A stretch of 64,000 nt of DNA from Taenia hydatigena. Its lineage: Eukaryota; Platyhelminthes; Cestoda; Cyclophyllidea; Taeniidae. The position numbers and the translations under genes were made by a program. The stretch covers positions 372,001 to 436,000 of the forward strand of contig JADWOT020001326.1 in the NCBI GenBank assembly GCA_036345935.2, written 5' to 3'. The notes under the pieces were generated by a model. That model saw only the letters and a program-made list of their open reading frames with translations. It had not been told where the DNA came from and ran no database searches. The number at the start of each line of letters is the position of its first letter. Positions within the stretch are counted from its first letter, which is position 1. Of the stretch, positions 14,701 through 27,144 are shown piece by piece.

Positions 14701-17177
14701 TGCTATGCTGGAAGGCAAGCCGATGACTAAATGAAGACCGCCAGTGCAGTCTCGCGCTTTCTCTCCAGCCACACCACTGTGTTTCACGAACTACTTGCTA
14801 TTGAGTAGAAATGAGTGGCATGCGTGGACAAATTGAAGTAATCGACGCATTGGAGTGACCCATTGATGTCGATTTACGAACACGGAAGATGCAAGGTAGA
14901 AAGTGATGAACAGGCATCTATTTGCTTAAAATAATGGTCGCAATGACACTTGCATGTCTGAATAGACTTATGCATCCCCCCACTGGACGACAATAGCGGT
15001 TTCACATTGAATTTACTATGCTCTTCCAATCACAGTTGATCAAACGACCACTTTAAATTCGTAAATGTTAGCCTGAAGTATGACGGTAGAGTACCCTCTT
15101 GATTGCGCAGAATTTAGCATAAAAAGAGGGATTCCGTGGAGCATCCGCTAGTGGATAAGTTTGAGTGTTTTGAAAAATACATAAGATAATGTGCCGCAAA
15201 TGCACATTTGTCTACTATGAGAAACGCGTACGTTACGGCGAAAAGAGCCCTTAGTGAAGGGCACCACAAGTAGAGGTCTCCGAATAAGTTGCAATGCGCC
15301 GAGTCGCATCTGTACAAGTTGACAAACATGGTGGACTCACTGAATTGTTTGCTGATTGAATAAGGCATGCGTTATTTGTTTTGCACCTAGAAAGATTCCT
15401 CGGTTGGGCATTCATATCGCTGACTAACATGCTTGTATTAGATGGAGGCGCTGGTGGTAAAGAGGACATTCTAAGCTCATTTTAAGCATTACAGGGCTAA
15501 ACTCTTGCGCTTATTATTATGCTACGACGAATGACCTGGGACTGGGTGATCATTAAGCCCTTCAGAATGTTTCATTTATTCTTTTGCATTTATTGTTTTG
15601 CCCCTTTGGGGTGTTCTGTTTTCCATCCTGTTTTTTTAATGCTAATTCGACGGGATAAAGCAGAATCCAAGTAAGTTATGTTAGCTCAGCTTTTAACCTT
15701 GTACATGACACAATATTGGCATTGGCGGGCAATCCTCTTCTTGCTGAATGTAAAGCATAGTCTTCACCTTCACTTATGTGACTAAATTGTAAATTATACT
15801 CACAAGAACACGAAACTTATCAATTAGTTCTCCATCACGGCTGTTACTTTTTACTTATTCGCATGGACTGTACGCGGATTATCGCCCTTGTTTCTTCGCT
15901 AGTACAGCCAACGAAGTGGCGTCCACGAATGAAGAAATTGACATTAAGTCGTCTCCAACATGCATTTCAATAGGTAGCATCAGACCACATGACCATCATA
16001 ATCTTCATATAAATGCATGATGAGGAATCATCCTTCTTCTAAGACGAGTGCGTATTCACGTTCTGCAATGAATTTATGATTGCATAATTGCACAATGGAC
16101 TTGGCATAGAGATCGTCTAACAGGACAAAGGGTGGACATTGGCAATGTGTTAAGTAAAAGTCTAGCTGGAATCCAAATTGAGAGGTTATAATAAGTCGAC
16201 TTGCTTATCTTCATCCAGTCTAGTAGACTGGATAGGTGAGGTCTAGGATGGGCTGAAGTAGTAAAAGGAAATAGGAAGGATGAGCACTGGCGCAAAACAG
16301 GGCAAAAAGCAAAAAAAGTAAGATACGATCACCAGCAAATTTCAGTTAAAATTGATATACTTTTAGTCTTACCACTGATACAAATCATAATTAATGAATG
16401 GAGTAAGCTAAAAGTGAAAGCATGTAATGAGCAATAGATATAGACAATTAAAACATGGGTGGAACTCACTGAAGTGACATCAATGAAGTCTGACTCGGAA
16501 GGAGAAGGGGATAGGCGAAACGTAAATTTTACATTAAAGGATATCAGGTTGAGAAAACAAAGTGGGAGATGGGAGGGAACCAGTTCTGCTCTCGCTAAAA
16601 AGCAATAAAGGAAGATGGATACATAAATGCGCATCTGCAAATCCGTAATGGTTGGGCGAATTTGACAAGCATGGTGTGGTGGGAGGCGGTCGCGTATTAC
16701 GTAAGGCTCATTGCTACGGAAGACCGTAAGGAGTAGAGGGAGAGGAATGGGGCACAGCAGTGGTGCTGGAGTGGAACTTGAGAGAGAATCAGGCGAAATG
16801 AGGGTTGCGTTTACGATGAACACTGATACCTAACGGGCAAAACCAAGAACATCAATGACTGGTGTTCTTCCAACGAAGAAGGGAAGATCAGTAGAGAAAC
16901 TAAAAGCCACGTAGTGCTAAAGAAATGTAGCAAAAAAGAGGCGTAGAAGACGAACTGAGTAGTGGAAACAATAATAGTCCAGAGAACCGTGATCAACAGC
17001 ACTTATAGCGCCAATGTGCCGGGATTCTTTCTCGTTACATACGCGGAATCGATCGGCGGAACCTGTTGCACTCAGCGTGTTGCATGGTCTATTGTAGTGT
17101 CGTGTCTGTTAGCCCAGAGGACGATGGTATCGTTTTAATTTTATTTGAGATGTGGCACCAGAATTCATTTCCTTTCG
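8771..17177. other. no supported gene; one perfect hairpin at 16213-16233
   Basis: No gene could be supported. Minus-strand frames at 16329-16823 (164 codons) and 16811-17002 are long and partly hydrophobic, but a C/T-rich coding strand explains much of that and no family is recognisable. In a third minus-strand frame around 16850-16930 the words LPFFVGRTPVIDVLGFA follow a TTTCTTTAG, which could be an exon of unknown kind. Frames at 12423-12722 and 14078-14470 are likewise unassigned. Confidence 0.3.
16213..16233. repeat. perfect hairpin, 10-bp arms, 1-nt centre
   Basis: The left arm ATCCAGTCTA is followed by a single G and then by its exact reverse complement TAGACTGGAT. Nothing nearby explains it. 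The tiny loop makes it a cruciform-type palindrome and not a usual RNA hairpin. Confidence 0.8.
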
Positions 17178-17490
17178 TACCCTTCCTTCTTAGCTAAACA
17201 CTCTTGACAGAAGAGGCCTTGAGGCAGCATTTTCTCCAAATTTTGTCAGTCTCTCGCAGCACATGGTCAAGGCAACTCGAGTCGCTAAGCGCTAAAAGTT
17301 CAAACACCTACACCTCCAACCTTAGACAGACACTCTTTTGGGTTTTGCAATTTAGCTTTTGACTAAGTTAGCAGCATGCAACAGCGCCGTTGTTGGTAAA
17401 ATAAGTGCCAATTCGGTGAGATTGGAACACATCTGACAGCCAGTCTTACACACCTTCATTCGCACAATTGTTATCTAAATTTAAGACGAT
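17178..17490 (+). repeat. inverted duplicate, copy 2, with the BACK-like exon largely missing
   Basis: This is the plus-strand partner of 8245-8552. Similarity continues weakly leftwards to about 17110: the words for the exon start and for GAGGACGA can be followed, then the central exon part present at 8.6 kb is absent, and similarity resumes at GATGTGGCAC. Most of the BACK-like exon has therefore been lost here (or gained at the other site), while the adjoining non-coding 300 bases are kept. No frame through this copy is open for a useful length. Confidence 0.8.
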
Positions 17491-18832
17491 TTTTCAGAGT
17501 GAGGCACTTGAAGATGTAACCGAGTGACAGTGTTGAGACGAAGGTCATATTAGCCTACACTAACAACTCATTCTTGCACACAAAGCGGGAATTCTAAAAT
17601 TGGATTTCAGTAGACACACTTCGACCTCATGTCCAGAGAAAACGCTAGACAAAACCACTTGACTACTGAAAAGGCAGGCGAACAAGTCAAAGTCACTAAA
17701 GCATGTCAATTTTTCGAGTCGCTTTGTGTTCCTTTTTCTTCCCGCTCAACGTAGGCAAACGCAAACACCCTGAAGGACCTTCGAGAGTCGACGTAAAACT
17801 GATAATTAAAACTAATTATGGATTCCATTTGTCAAAACGTGTACTATAATTAGTGCTAGCGGTGCTGAAACTCCCACCATCCTAAAAGATGTTCATTCTT
17901 GTGTTCTCAAAGGTTTCTTTTGCATGGGTGACTGTCGAGCACATCCCAGAGCACCACACCTATGCTTGCCTTGTCCTAATTAGCCAAAAACATATTTCAC
18001 CATGCTTGAACTAGTCCAACACTCATTGTGGAACCAAGTTCAATGGAGGCAATAAATGTGAGAGACTGTATTCACGCACTTTATGGTATTGCACAACGTC
18101 CGAGTACTTATCGCACGCGCTTGCACGCATGCGTCTTATCTACACTTTGACAAATGGGGTCATTAGCATCAAATTCTTGTTCATTGAACAAATTATGTGG
18201 ATTGGACCAAAATGGTTTACATCTTTAGTGCTCAAACGGGCTCACTTCAGCCACTTCTCAACACATTTGGGGGCAACTGGTTCTGCATGCTTCATACATA
18301 TATTTGTAACTTGTGTGTAAACATTATTAGGCAAGGTGGTAGGCATTACTGCAGGGCTGTTGGAATAGGTACGAACAAAATGAGTCAATCAATCACATTT
18401 TCGTGCTAAAGAATCATTGCACTAGTTATCATCATAACTGCGCCTCATAAACAGGCATCACATAGCAAAATATTGCTAAACTCAAAGACTTTAGGAATAA
18501 AATATCTTTCGACATACTCATTTGATTGCCTGCATTTTGCGATCCCCCATAGCGCAGCCATTGATTTTGAAAAAGTGGTTGCTTCAATCGACTTGACAGT
18601 TATGCCACACATTTCTGAGTTCAGCTGCTGCTACGATAAGTGATGGCTGCGTGGATGGTGGTATGTTTGGTGGGCCTCCACCAACTTCCACCAGAAGTCA
18701 AAATTACTATATTGGACGAATGAAATCATGGCTACTAGCAGCATGTTGAGAGAATTCAGCAATTATTCCTTTTAGAGCTTGTTTGTAAAAATCTATGTTT
18801 CCTTGGTTCTAGAATTTTGCCCTTTGTTTTAG
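17491..18832. other. no supported gene
   Basis: Only short frames (18129-18320, 18197-18409) without domains or splice context. Around 18660-18700 there is a cluster of CCACCAACTTCCACC words that resembles the arm of the hairpin at 18949, possibly a diverged simple repeat. Confidence 0.3.
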
Positions 18833-19248
18833 TCAATTTTGATTGATTAACCTCCTAACGACTTGAAGAGCACTGGGAGATAGCGTTCACAAATTAAAGA
18901 AAAATTACTTCCAGCATGTTTCAAATTACGGCTGGGGAAGCAAAATACCTTCCACCACCAGCAACAGATGTGAAGCATTGGTGGTGGAAGTGATTTTTCT
19001 AAGTTCGATGAGTGCATTAGATTTTTAGTACGCATAACCTCAACTAATTTTGGGCCATGTTGATAAAATAGGTTTCCTTTGTACCTGACCGACAATTTGC
19101 GTGGAATGCCAATTGATCCAATTGAGAATAAGCATGAGATTTAATGACGCACGAACACGCATCTGATGAACGAGAAGTAAGCTCTTGAAAAATGCTGGGA
19201 AGGAAATGAATCCTGCAGTGGCAATGCCAATTATGAGAGCAAAAATAT
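18833..19248 (-). CDS. 3' end of a polytopic membrane-protein gene, three exons, PQ-loop/MPDU1-like (tentative)
   Basis: Three minus-strand exons join with matching phases: 19248-19085 (opens phase 1, ends CAG before GTACAA), 18998-18949 (phase 0 to 2, donor GTATTT) and 18872-18833 (acceptor after CTATCTCCCAG, stop TGA). The first intron has TACTAA just before its acceptor, like a branch point. The joined tail is about 83 residues: a long helix (FALIIGIATAGFISFPAFF), a second hydrophobic stretch (LNLMLILNWINW), then a short soluble end. The spacing of FP-x-FFK-x-L and SLNLMLIL recalls the first PQ-loop of MPDU1 (mannose-P-dolichol utilisation), where LPQ-x-FK precedes SLQ-x-VML, but the PQ itself is PA here and the rest of that family is missing. 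Earlier exons were not found. The splice model is well supported, the family is not. It may be a truncated copy. Confidence 0.45.
18949..18990. repeat. perfect hairpin, 12-bp arms, 18-nt loop
   Basis: CTTCCACCACCA at 18949-18960 is answered by TGGTGGTGGAAG at 18979-18990. It occupies nearly all of the middle exon of the membrane-protein model, so in the transcript the exon would fold on itself with the donor site at the base of the stem. Confidence 0.85.
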
Positions 19249-22200
19249 CTGCTCATTACGTCTATGAATGAGCTGGGCTGCCAGTTTCCTAACTCTTTCA
19301 GATACAGACGACAGAGCCGATTGTAGGCCCCACACACCACATCAGTGAAAGCGCTAATAAACGCATTCAGCTACTGTGTGTGGTAAAGTCTGTGAAGGCT
19401 CAAAACAGACGAATAGCACAAAACAACAAATAAGCAAATTTAGTCATGGGATGGCTACAATCACACTTGGAAGCTCAATGCTTTATACCAAAGGTGGTAG
19501 AGACTTTGCAATTAAAAACGGATATGGAAAGGAAGCCCGCTTTTTGACGGAAGAAGACGATAACGTCACTGTTGCCGATCTGCCGCACCGTGGTGGGAAG
19601 ACGCACTTACTCCCCCACGCTGCCCGCATGCAATCATGCTACCCTCACTCTACTTCCCATCACAATGGACTTCGCTTTACCTTGATTTACTGTTTCCGCA
19701 GCTTGGCGATACAAATTCTTAATTAGATTCTAAAGGGAACGAAAAATGAAGGGAAAGGATTATAAAAATGCACGGCCTACCGATCATCTTCACCGCTCTA
19801 TCGAAACAGAGGCTATTCGCTTTTGCAAGAATCAACAATGTTAACACCTCGCCTGGCACCAAGTCATGGCCAATTGATGCTTTAAGGCATTAGTGTAGTA
19901 GTGGTGTCTACCATTTCAATTCATTATATAGACCGAATCTGCATTCGCATGTTAAAGCAGTCCACTACAGCAGGCACCGCTGTTTGCCTATCATCGGTTC
20001 GCCTGACGGAAACATTCGCGTTTTTTCTTGCGGTCCGCCGCCTAATTCTGTCTTCAATTCTAACCTTGCCACGGCTAAAGATAATAAAAATTGCTGATAT
20101 ACTCCATTGGTAAAACTAAGAAGGCTTAACTTTAAATCAATCGACCCAGTATATCTGTATCCCATTCGGCTCACAACAAATGGAGTGTTTTAGCTTTCAG
20201 GCACCAAATACCTTAAGTCTGGATCATAATTGATTCCGTTAACAAATAGTTCTTAATAGTCATTATAGCAACAGTAGTGGTCATTAAAACAAGCATCTCC
20301 GCCAAGCTTTTAGCTTTTTCGCAAGCTTTGAACGAAGCTAAATTGGTTTCGTTTCCTGGAGAAAACAGGCTGCGCGTTGTCACCGTGATCTTTCAGTAAA
20401 ACAGGCTTTTGTAAAGTAAAATGTTCAAAATTTAGTCGTGGTACTCTAACTGTTAAAAGAGGAATCAACACTCAAAATATGCCTGCACTTTCGAGCAATG
20501 GTGGTACTTTTACCTCTGGGATTACAAGGTGACAACCGTTAGCGAAAACTTAAGATCAGTATTGTTTGAATAAAAATATAATGAAATTCAAATCACATTC
20601 CTAACCCTTCAACGGGTAGCATGAGTTATCGGGTAAGTATTTAGTAGGTCCGCCTAATGTGCCGCTTTCATCTTTGCATTTTAGTGGAAGCTACAACTAG
20701 CTGCTTTACGTGAATTGCAGCTAAGCAACTTTGGCACGTTAATTGTAATGAGAAGAACATTCAATAAGTTGCACGCAAAACTTTTCGAATACGAAGTAAC
20801 TGAACAGTCTGAGGAGTCCTTCAAATAAAAATAAAGTCGGAAGAAATGTCACTAAACATAGTAGTTAATAACACTGAGTTGAATGCTTCAGATCCACTGC
20901 CGAGTTGGTGAGAACATATACTAAAGCCCAAGCCGAATTATTTACAAAATTCCAGATGGGGCATATTGCCCAAAAATGGTTAAAGCGGTAGGTGTATTAA
21001 TAGGCTGTCTCTGCAACAAACTCAGTTAAACAAATCGACTGTCGAAACGGTCACCGCAACCCCTCAGGTGTAAGACAGTGCAATAAGCCCAGTGATCTTG
21101 ATCTCTCGTAGAGCTCTAAAAGTATCCTAAAAACTCTTAGACCACTTAAAATAGCTAGAGGTAACAAGCAATGCAATACAAGGGGCACAAGTACCCAATA
21201 TTTACTTTCAGCTATGATTGTTCGTCAATTCTGGCTCATTTCGATTTAAGCTAACGTCAAACCTTAAAAACTCCAAAGTAAGCTTTAAGTTACTATTTGT
21301 AAGATTTTAAGGACTTGTAATTGTATTTCTGCGCATGACACCGAGAAAGAGCAGTTAGTGGCTGATAAATCACTTGTGCACTCTTAATTGTAACCGCTTT
21401 ACTCCGCGATTTATTTTATTCCCTTAAGCTCGAAGATTTTTCGGAGCAAATTTACTTCCAGTTTGTTCTTGTTAAAGTTGCCCTTCTTAGAAATAGCTTG
21501 TTACTGTTCTTACTACATCATCGTCAGTTCGCTAGTCTTTGGCTATTAAAAGAAATAGTTGAACACAATCATCGTGATGCTTCCGAAGTTTGCTTCAAAA
21601 GTATCGAATTCTTCTGCGCAAGTTATGCATGTAATTACGGTCAACAGATGAAAATTTGTATAGCCAGGGCAAAGGGAGTCTGTCGTTCTGCAATTGGCGT
21701 TCACATGCATTCACTGTCCTCTTGTGTCTATTGGAAATTGTTGAAAGTAAGGTTCTCGTGATGTTTGGTATTTGTGTCTGACAGGTGTGTAGAGAAGCAA
21801 ACCAAAGGCGAAGTGTACCTGCCTTCAGAATTATAAGAAAATACTGATTAAAGATTAAGCATCAGTTTTAAATATACAACCTTCCATCGCAGTTAATTAT
21901 ACAAACTGTTTCTTACATCGAACATGGGTTTCAAGACTGTAAAGCTAAAAAGTCCTATCAAAGACCCATTCCACCGTCACTGCTGCGCACAACTCTCGGC
22001 ATTTCATTTGAATGTTAGTAAATTAATTTGAACACTGCAATTTCGTCTGGGCAAATAAGCAAAGGGTCTTGTTGAGCACTTTTGGTAGATCGCTTCCTTC
22101 ATGGAACAGATTGCATGTACATCATTAGTTCTGGAGGCGGTGAGAAATGCAGAATTGGTAAGACGCCGTTACGTTTCTTAGAAGTTTTATTTAGTTGAAA

Positions 22201-25200
22201 GCAGGCTTCAAGCAACCATTTGCTTTAGTTTGCATTTTTTTGGATAAGTCGCTATCAGTAGGCACTTAAATAAGCCTCCACCTTAACTCATCTTGCAGAG
22301 TTGAACAAGCTTGTGTTCGTCAAATGTAGAGGAAAACGATTAACAGCACATAGCAAATGTCAGCGCAAAGTAGGCACCGCATCGTTGCAGCAAAATGTGT
22401 TTAGTGCTCATGACGAGACAGTTAATGGACGTATTACCATGCATGCGCATACTCTTTATTCTCTTGTTTTGACTATTCTGTTCAGAAGAATGCACCAAAA
22501 TTTGACTCCCATGAAATTGAATAAGCGGGCGAACATTATTCTGTCTCGCTTTTGGTTTCCTTTCTGACAACCGAGAATTCAATATATGCTCATCATTAAA
22601 CTGCATTCTTAGCGAATTTGGAGGAATACTAGAACCAGTGAATCAGCCCGGCACTATTCCTTGCATTTTGTCAAGCAACTAGTCTCCATAAAATTAACAC
22701 TGCAGCATTGAACGTGGAAGCACATCAATTTCGGTGCCCGACTTTATGGTGTTGGTGTTGTTGCTCGTAGAATCCCACATCAAAGCGCCAGGAGCCAAAA
22801 ACCATCACCTAATTTGTAGGACGCTGACTTCGTCTAGTAGCCCACATTCTCACTAGTCCTTACACCCTTACTATCAACATCACTGGTAAGTAATTCTTAT
22901 TCACCTACTTCCGTTCTGATAGTACTTTAGGCTGTAATTGTTAGGGCTGTCATGGAAGCAGGTCTGCATATTCTTGTTATAGGCTATAATCTACAGCGTT
23001 GCAAATGCAGGGAAAACGATGGCAGTCTGTGCTAGGCAGTTACGATGGGACATCAGAACTTTTGGTACCATGCATTACCAGTCGACAAATCACAAAAGAA
23101 ATAAGCAGGCTTTTCTGCGATGCTGCCGCACTTAATGATGACTCGAGGTCACACAGTGAGGATGCTGCTTGATCAAGCGCTGTGGGAGACTTCAACCAAT
23201 TTGTCGCCAAATCATTGGGTGCATGGACCTCTTTTGGCCATCATTATAGCCTCCTGCATTCCCTTTGCGCCCAGTGTTGTCTGCGGTTTAGGTTCCGAGC
23301 ACTGAAATCAGCCTTTTCAAACGCAGCTCTCCTTAACAGGACGCAAAAAGCGCATGATAGGCGTTCAATCTCTCCATCTCATTAATCACAATTTCCTGTT
23401 ATCACACTAATTTACCAGTTAGATTTGATTATTTCTTGCTTTAGAAGTGTAAAAGAACATCGTGCATGTAAAAATCTAGCTTCTGAGCTTAGTGCTTAGT
23501 AAGCGCCCTAAGGCATGATGCATGTGATGAGGATTCTATTACTCTATTGCTTACCATTCAATTTCATCCAATCCCTGCCGCCATTCCTTAAGTGGACTAA
23601 TTTGTCAACTTATTTTTCATTCAGTAAACCTTTGTACTTATTTGATGAGCAACTGGATCTAATTCATTTCTGTGAAGTATCAGGGGCAAATTCTTCTCGT
23701 CCTGGACCCTTAGGACACTTCAGCGTGTGAGGTCGTCAGCTAGTAGACTAACATTAATCAATGGACGAAACTCATAACATATGCTTATCATTTATTTTGA
23801 TCTGGATAAGGCATTTGTAATGAGGGCATGCTTTCCGCTTATATTTTTATCGTGATTCTTTTGCTTCTCGTGACTTCATGCATATTCAGCGTCATCGGCG
23901 CTTCGTCAGTCCTGTATCAGGATGTTCTTCTAGCGTGCATTCGGGTTGGGCTAATTTGGTTGAGTTTAATAGCAGTCAGCCTCACTCTCCCCTTCGGACA
24001 CTTCCAATGAAGTAGTCATCAAGCATAGTAGGTACTGCTCAACAGATTGGGCAAAGCTAATTTCCAACGTCTGCATAAGTCATTGTAAAACGGTTGTGTA
24101 GCATAAAGGGAATTAAGCGGTTCCTTGACACCGAATAACTGTGTGGTATATGTTTCCTTTCTGTAGCTCTTTGAGAAGCAGGAGGACATGGCAATGTGTC
24201 TTCTCTGCGGAAAGCTATAAGGTCGTCTTGCAAGCCGACGCAACATCTGTCGCTTTCGTAGCATGCTCAAAAGTGTGGCACGGCACACTGGTACTTGATA
24301 CGACTGAATGTAGTGGTTGTTAATAAAGCCACAGTAAATTTGCCGGCAAAATTGCCTCAATATATTAAATGATGGATCGGTTGAACAGAGCCTATGGTCG
24401 GATATTTGAACAAACGCTGTAGTCAAGTGTTCTGCTATCTGTATGCACTAAAGTTCGAAGGAAAATCCAAGCTGCTAAGTGTGAAGGACTGTTTTTCTCG
24501 AAAAGTGCAATGCTTAGGGCGAAAGCAAGGCAGATCACCACATTGGTTTTCATGCTAATTAGAACTATCTAGCTACAAACCATGGAGAAACGCAACCCGT
24601 GCAATCCGGCAAACTAAAATAATGGACATTCGTCGTTTGTTAGATTCACCAGCTTTATATTCATGCCCAAGAAATACTTGTTACTACTTGTGGCATGCTT
24701 GTCCAAATTAGTAAAAGTTACAAAAAATGGACTTTACGAGGAAGTTTAGCGGGGCATTTCCTTTCCAGCTTACTGTGCAATGATTTGGTCATGTATTTAC
24801 TTCACACCATGGATTCGATCATGTCTCCCAGCGGTAAGTTGAATGCGCATTTTCGTGTTGGCGACACACTGATACTCAGTCGACTCTCTCTCCCTCCGTT
24901 CTTTTGACAGGATCAAGGTTAAGTGCAGAAATAAACCAGTCATGACGCTAAAGTACGGCTGCCAGACACACGGCGCATACCGTGCCTGCACGAATGAGAT
25001 GTCAAGAAGCCTGCTACCAATTGCCTTTACTGTGATGGCGTGCATGTTACCAACCTTTATTATCTTTTCCAAAATATCGGTATTTTTATAATCCCATTTA
25101 TTCAGAGTTATATGGTTCTGGCACCAGATTAGTCGATACCCTACCAATACAGCACAATTTGGCTGCTATTTTATTGGTTGTAAAACAGACAAATGTTTTC

Positions 25201-25346
25201 TTTCCACTCTATAACTTAAGCAGTCTATCATCTCACTAAGGCTGAATGAATAAATCTTTAAGTGAAATGTATCCTTACATACAAAAACGGACAGACAAAC
25301 AGACAAATGTGGCACAGTAGACCTTAAGCAAAATACACTAATACAC
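19249..25346. other. no supported gene; unassigned frames
   Basis: No family is recognised. A plus-strand frame at 19376-19726 contains a protein-like stretch (ATITLGSSMLYTKGGRDFAI...) without domain match. Minus-strand frames at 24019-24426 and 24797-25147 are long; the second (DILEKIIKVGNMHAITVKAI...) lies directly downstream of the ankyrin pseudogene's last recognised exon and could belong to it, but no splice join in frame was established. Confidence 0.3.
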
Positions 25347-27144
25347 TGAGCAAATGTCTTTAGACTAATTCTGTAGTCCTTAAACTCTTCCTCCCTATTA
25401 GCAAATCGCATTCGGTCCAAGTATTTTAGCATGTTGCGTCTTTGGGAAGCATCGATACGGTACAATGGTTCAGTGAGTGCCGTTGAAAGGTGAGCGAGGG
25501 TAACCACTCATGTACAAGTCAGTTATAGCGTTCGACTTTCGTCTATTAGAAAGTAAGCAAACTTTTGTTGAAGTTATGTAAAAACGCTTCATGTTGAGAA
25601 TGGGGACAAAGCTAGCAGAGAAATGTGATAAAATCGCATAGTTGGAACAAAACTTAAGAGGGACATCGCAAAATCTCTCTCCTTGGATAAGGTTCTGGAA
25701 TCATATCGAAGACCTCTTTTTCAGGTTCAACTTCATAAGCGACCAGCAAAGCTGTCTCGATTTACTCCTTTCATATGATTTATATTCGCTCCAGCAAATG
25801 TTTCCGCATCCTTAATCAAATGCAACACAAGGTATTAACACGTGGTTAACCAAATTAATGCAAATCACATGCCATTGATGCAATTCTGATCAAAGTATTT
25901 AATTGTCTTGTAATGCTATATATGCCTTAGGAGTTGCAAAATTAAATAGATAAATCAAAGCACGAATCAAGCCACGTACCAGCAGCCAACAAAGTAGCAA
26001 CCACATCTATTTAGTTGGTCCTGGCAGCTTGCATGGGTTGCGCATAAACATGCTTGTCGTACTGCTTAAGGTTTGCTTTTTCGGGTACGATAATTTTTAA
26101 CATGTTCACATCATCTGACTTAATCGCTGAGAAAATGACTGCTGAGTTGGTGGCATTAGTGTGATTGACGTCTGCCCCATGGTTGAGTAGGCGTCACACC
26201 AAATTGCGCGGCCCGATGATGCAGTCCAGTGGAATACAGCGTTTAAACCTTCAATCAGATCTGCTCTCTTAGGCTCACGCTCTGAGAGCAGTATCACCGT
26301 CTCTAAGTTGTTCTGAGAAAGCGAATTAAAGTTGTGAGAAATAATGGATTCAAAGGAAAGAGAAAGAACCGATGTTGGAATGGAAAGCATATAAATTCAG
26401 CGGCCACGATGGGTAGGTGAAAGTCAATTAATTTTGTGCAGACAGTGAAACCGTCTCATTAATTTGTACGCAAGTGTCGGCGCGGATTCTTTGCATTCGC
26501 TTAGTTGAGAAGTTAGTGCGGCTCCTCTGTCGAGTAGGCAAAGAACAATCCCAGCATGACCTGATATGGCGGTAAACATCAGCTGAGTGCGTTTTTTTCC
26601 ATTTACCACTTCTACGGGAGTGTTGTTATTCAAAAGAAGCATCATACATTGCCAATCCTCTCCAGCAGATGCATAATGAAGCGGAGTGTTGCTCTCTCTA
26701 TCGGTTTTGTTAGCTGATGCTTTGTGTTTCAAATGAGCACGCATCACTTAATAGCACCCTTTTTGGCAGCTACCATGAGTGGCGTATTCCCTTCATTTAT
26801 TTTAAACACGTTTGGGCTAGCCTGAAAAAAATATCAGTAGTCGTATAAGGACTGTGACACTGTTGTGACGGTATTTTGCACCAAAGAGCAATTAAGGAAA
26901 GGGGAGCAGAAGTAATAAGCTTTTAGCGCATCTTTCAAAGAATTGTCATCGCATGCAAAATTATCGCTACCACAACAGGAAATCTAGGGGAGTCGAAATT
27001 GAAATTATAGCGCTCTAGGCTACTATTTGTTTTAGTAGTCAGGCCGTTGAATCGAAATGAACAAATTATGCAGCATACACCTAATTGAAGCATTCGGTGA
27101 ATAGCGTCCTCATCGCTGTCGTGAGCGGCCCTTAACGATGCCAT
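25347..27144 (-). pseudogene. ankyrin-repeat gene, copy A, disabled
   Basis: Exons read right to left: 27144-27079 (starts MASLRAAHDSDEDAIH), 26821-26452, 26312-25980, a relic at about 25791-25640, and 25506-25347. The first join is clean: ...MLQLG before GTATGC, then ASPNVFKINEGNTPLMVAAK after TTTTTTTCAG, a textbook ankyrin repeat. Later repeats follow with exact 33-residue spacing (NTPLHYASAGED, RTQLMFTAISGHAG, LNHGADVN). Lesions: one base missing at about 26748; a phase break at the 26452 donor; a frameshift plus TGA at 26196-26194; TAA at 26013-26011; the acceptor before the next exon changed from CAG (as in copy B) to CTG at 25793-25792; and a further frameshift soon after. The final exon, ...RNMLKYLDRMRFANREEEF..., is still open and is not ankyrin; I do not recognise it. 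Ankyrin repeats bind other proteins, and the parent's function is unknown. Confidence 0.85.

Noticed and set aside
16329..16823. 164-codon minus-strand open reading frame
   Set aside because: C/T-rich coding strand, no domain, no partner exon; frames of this length are expected a few times by chance in 64 kb.
17178..17490. DNA transposon with the 8.25 kb copy as its partner
   Set aside because: No terminal inverted repeats or target-site duplications at either copy, and the similarity extends into gene-flank sequence.
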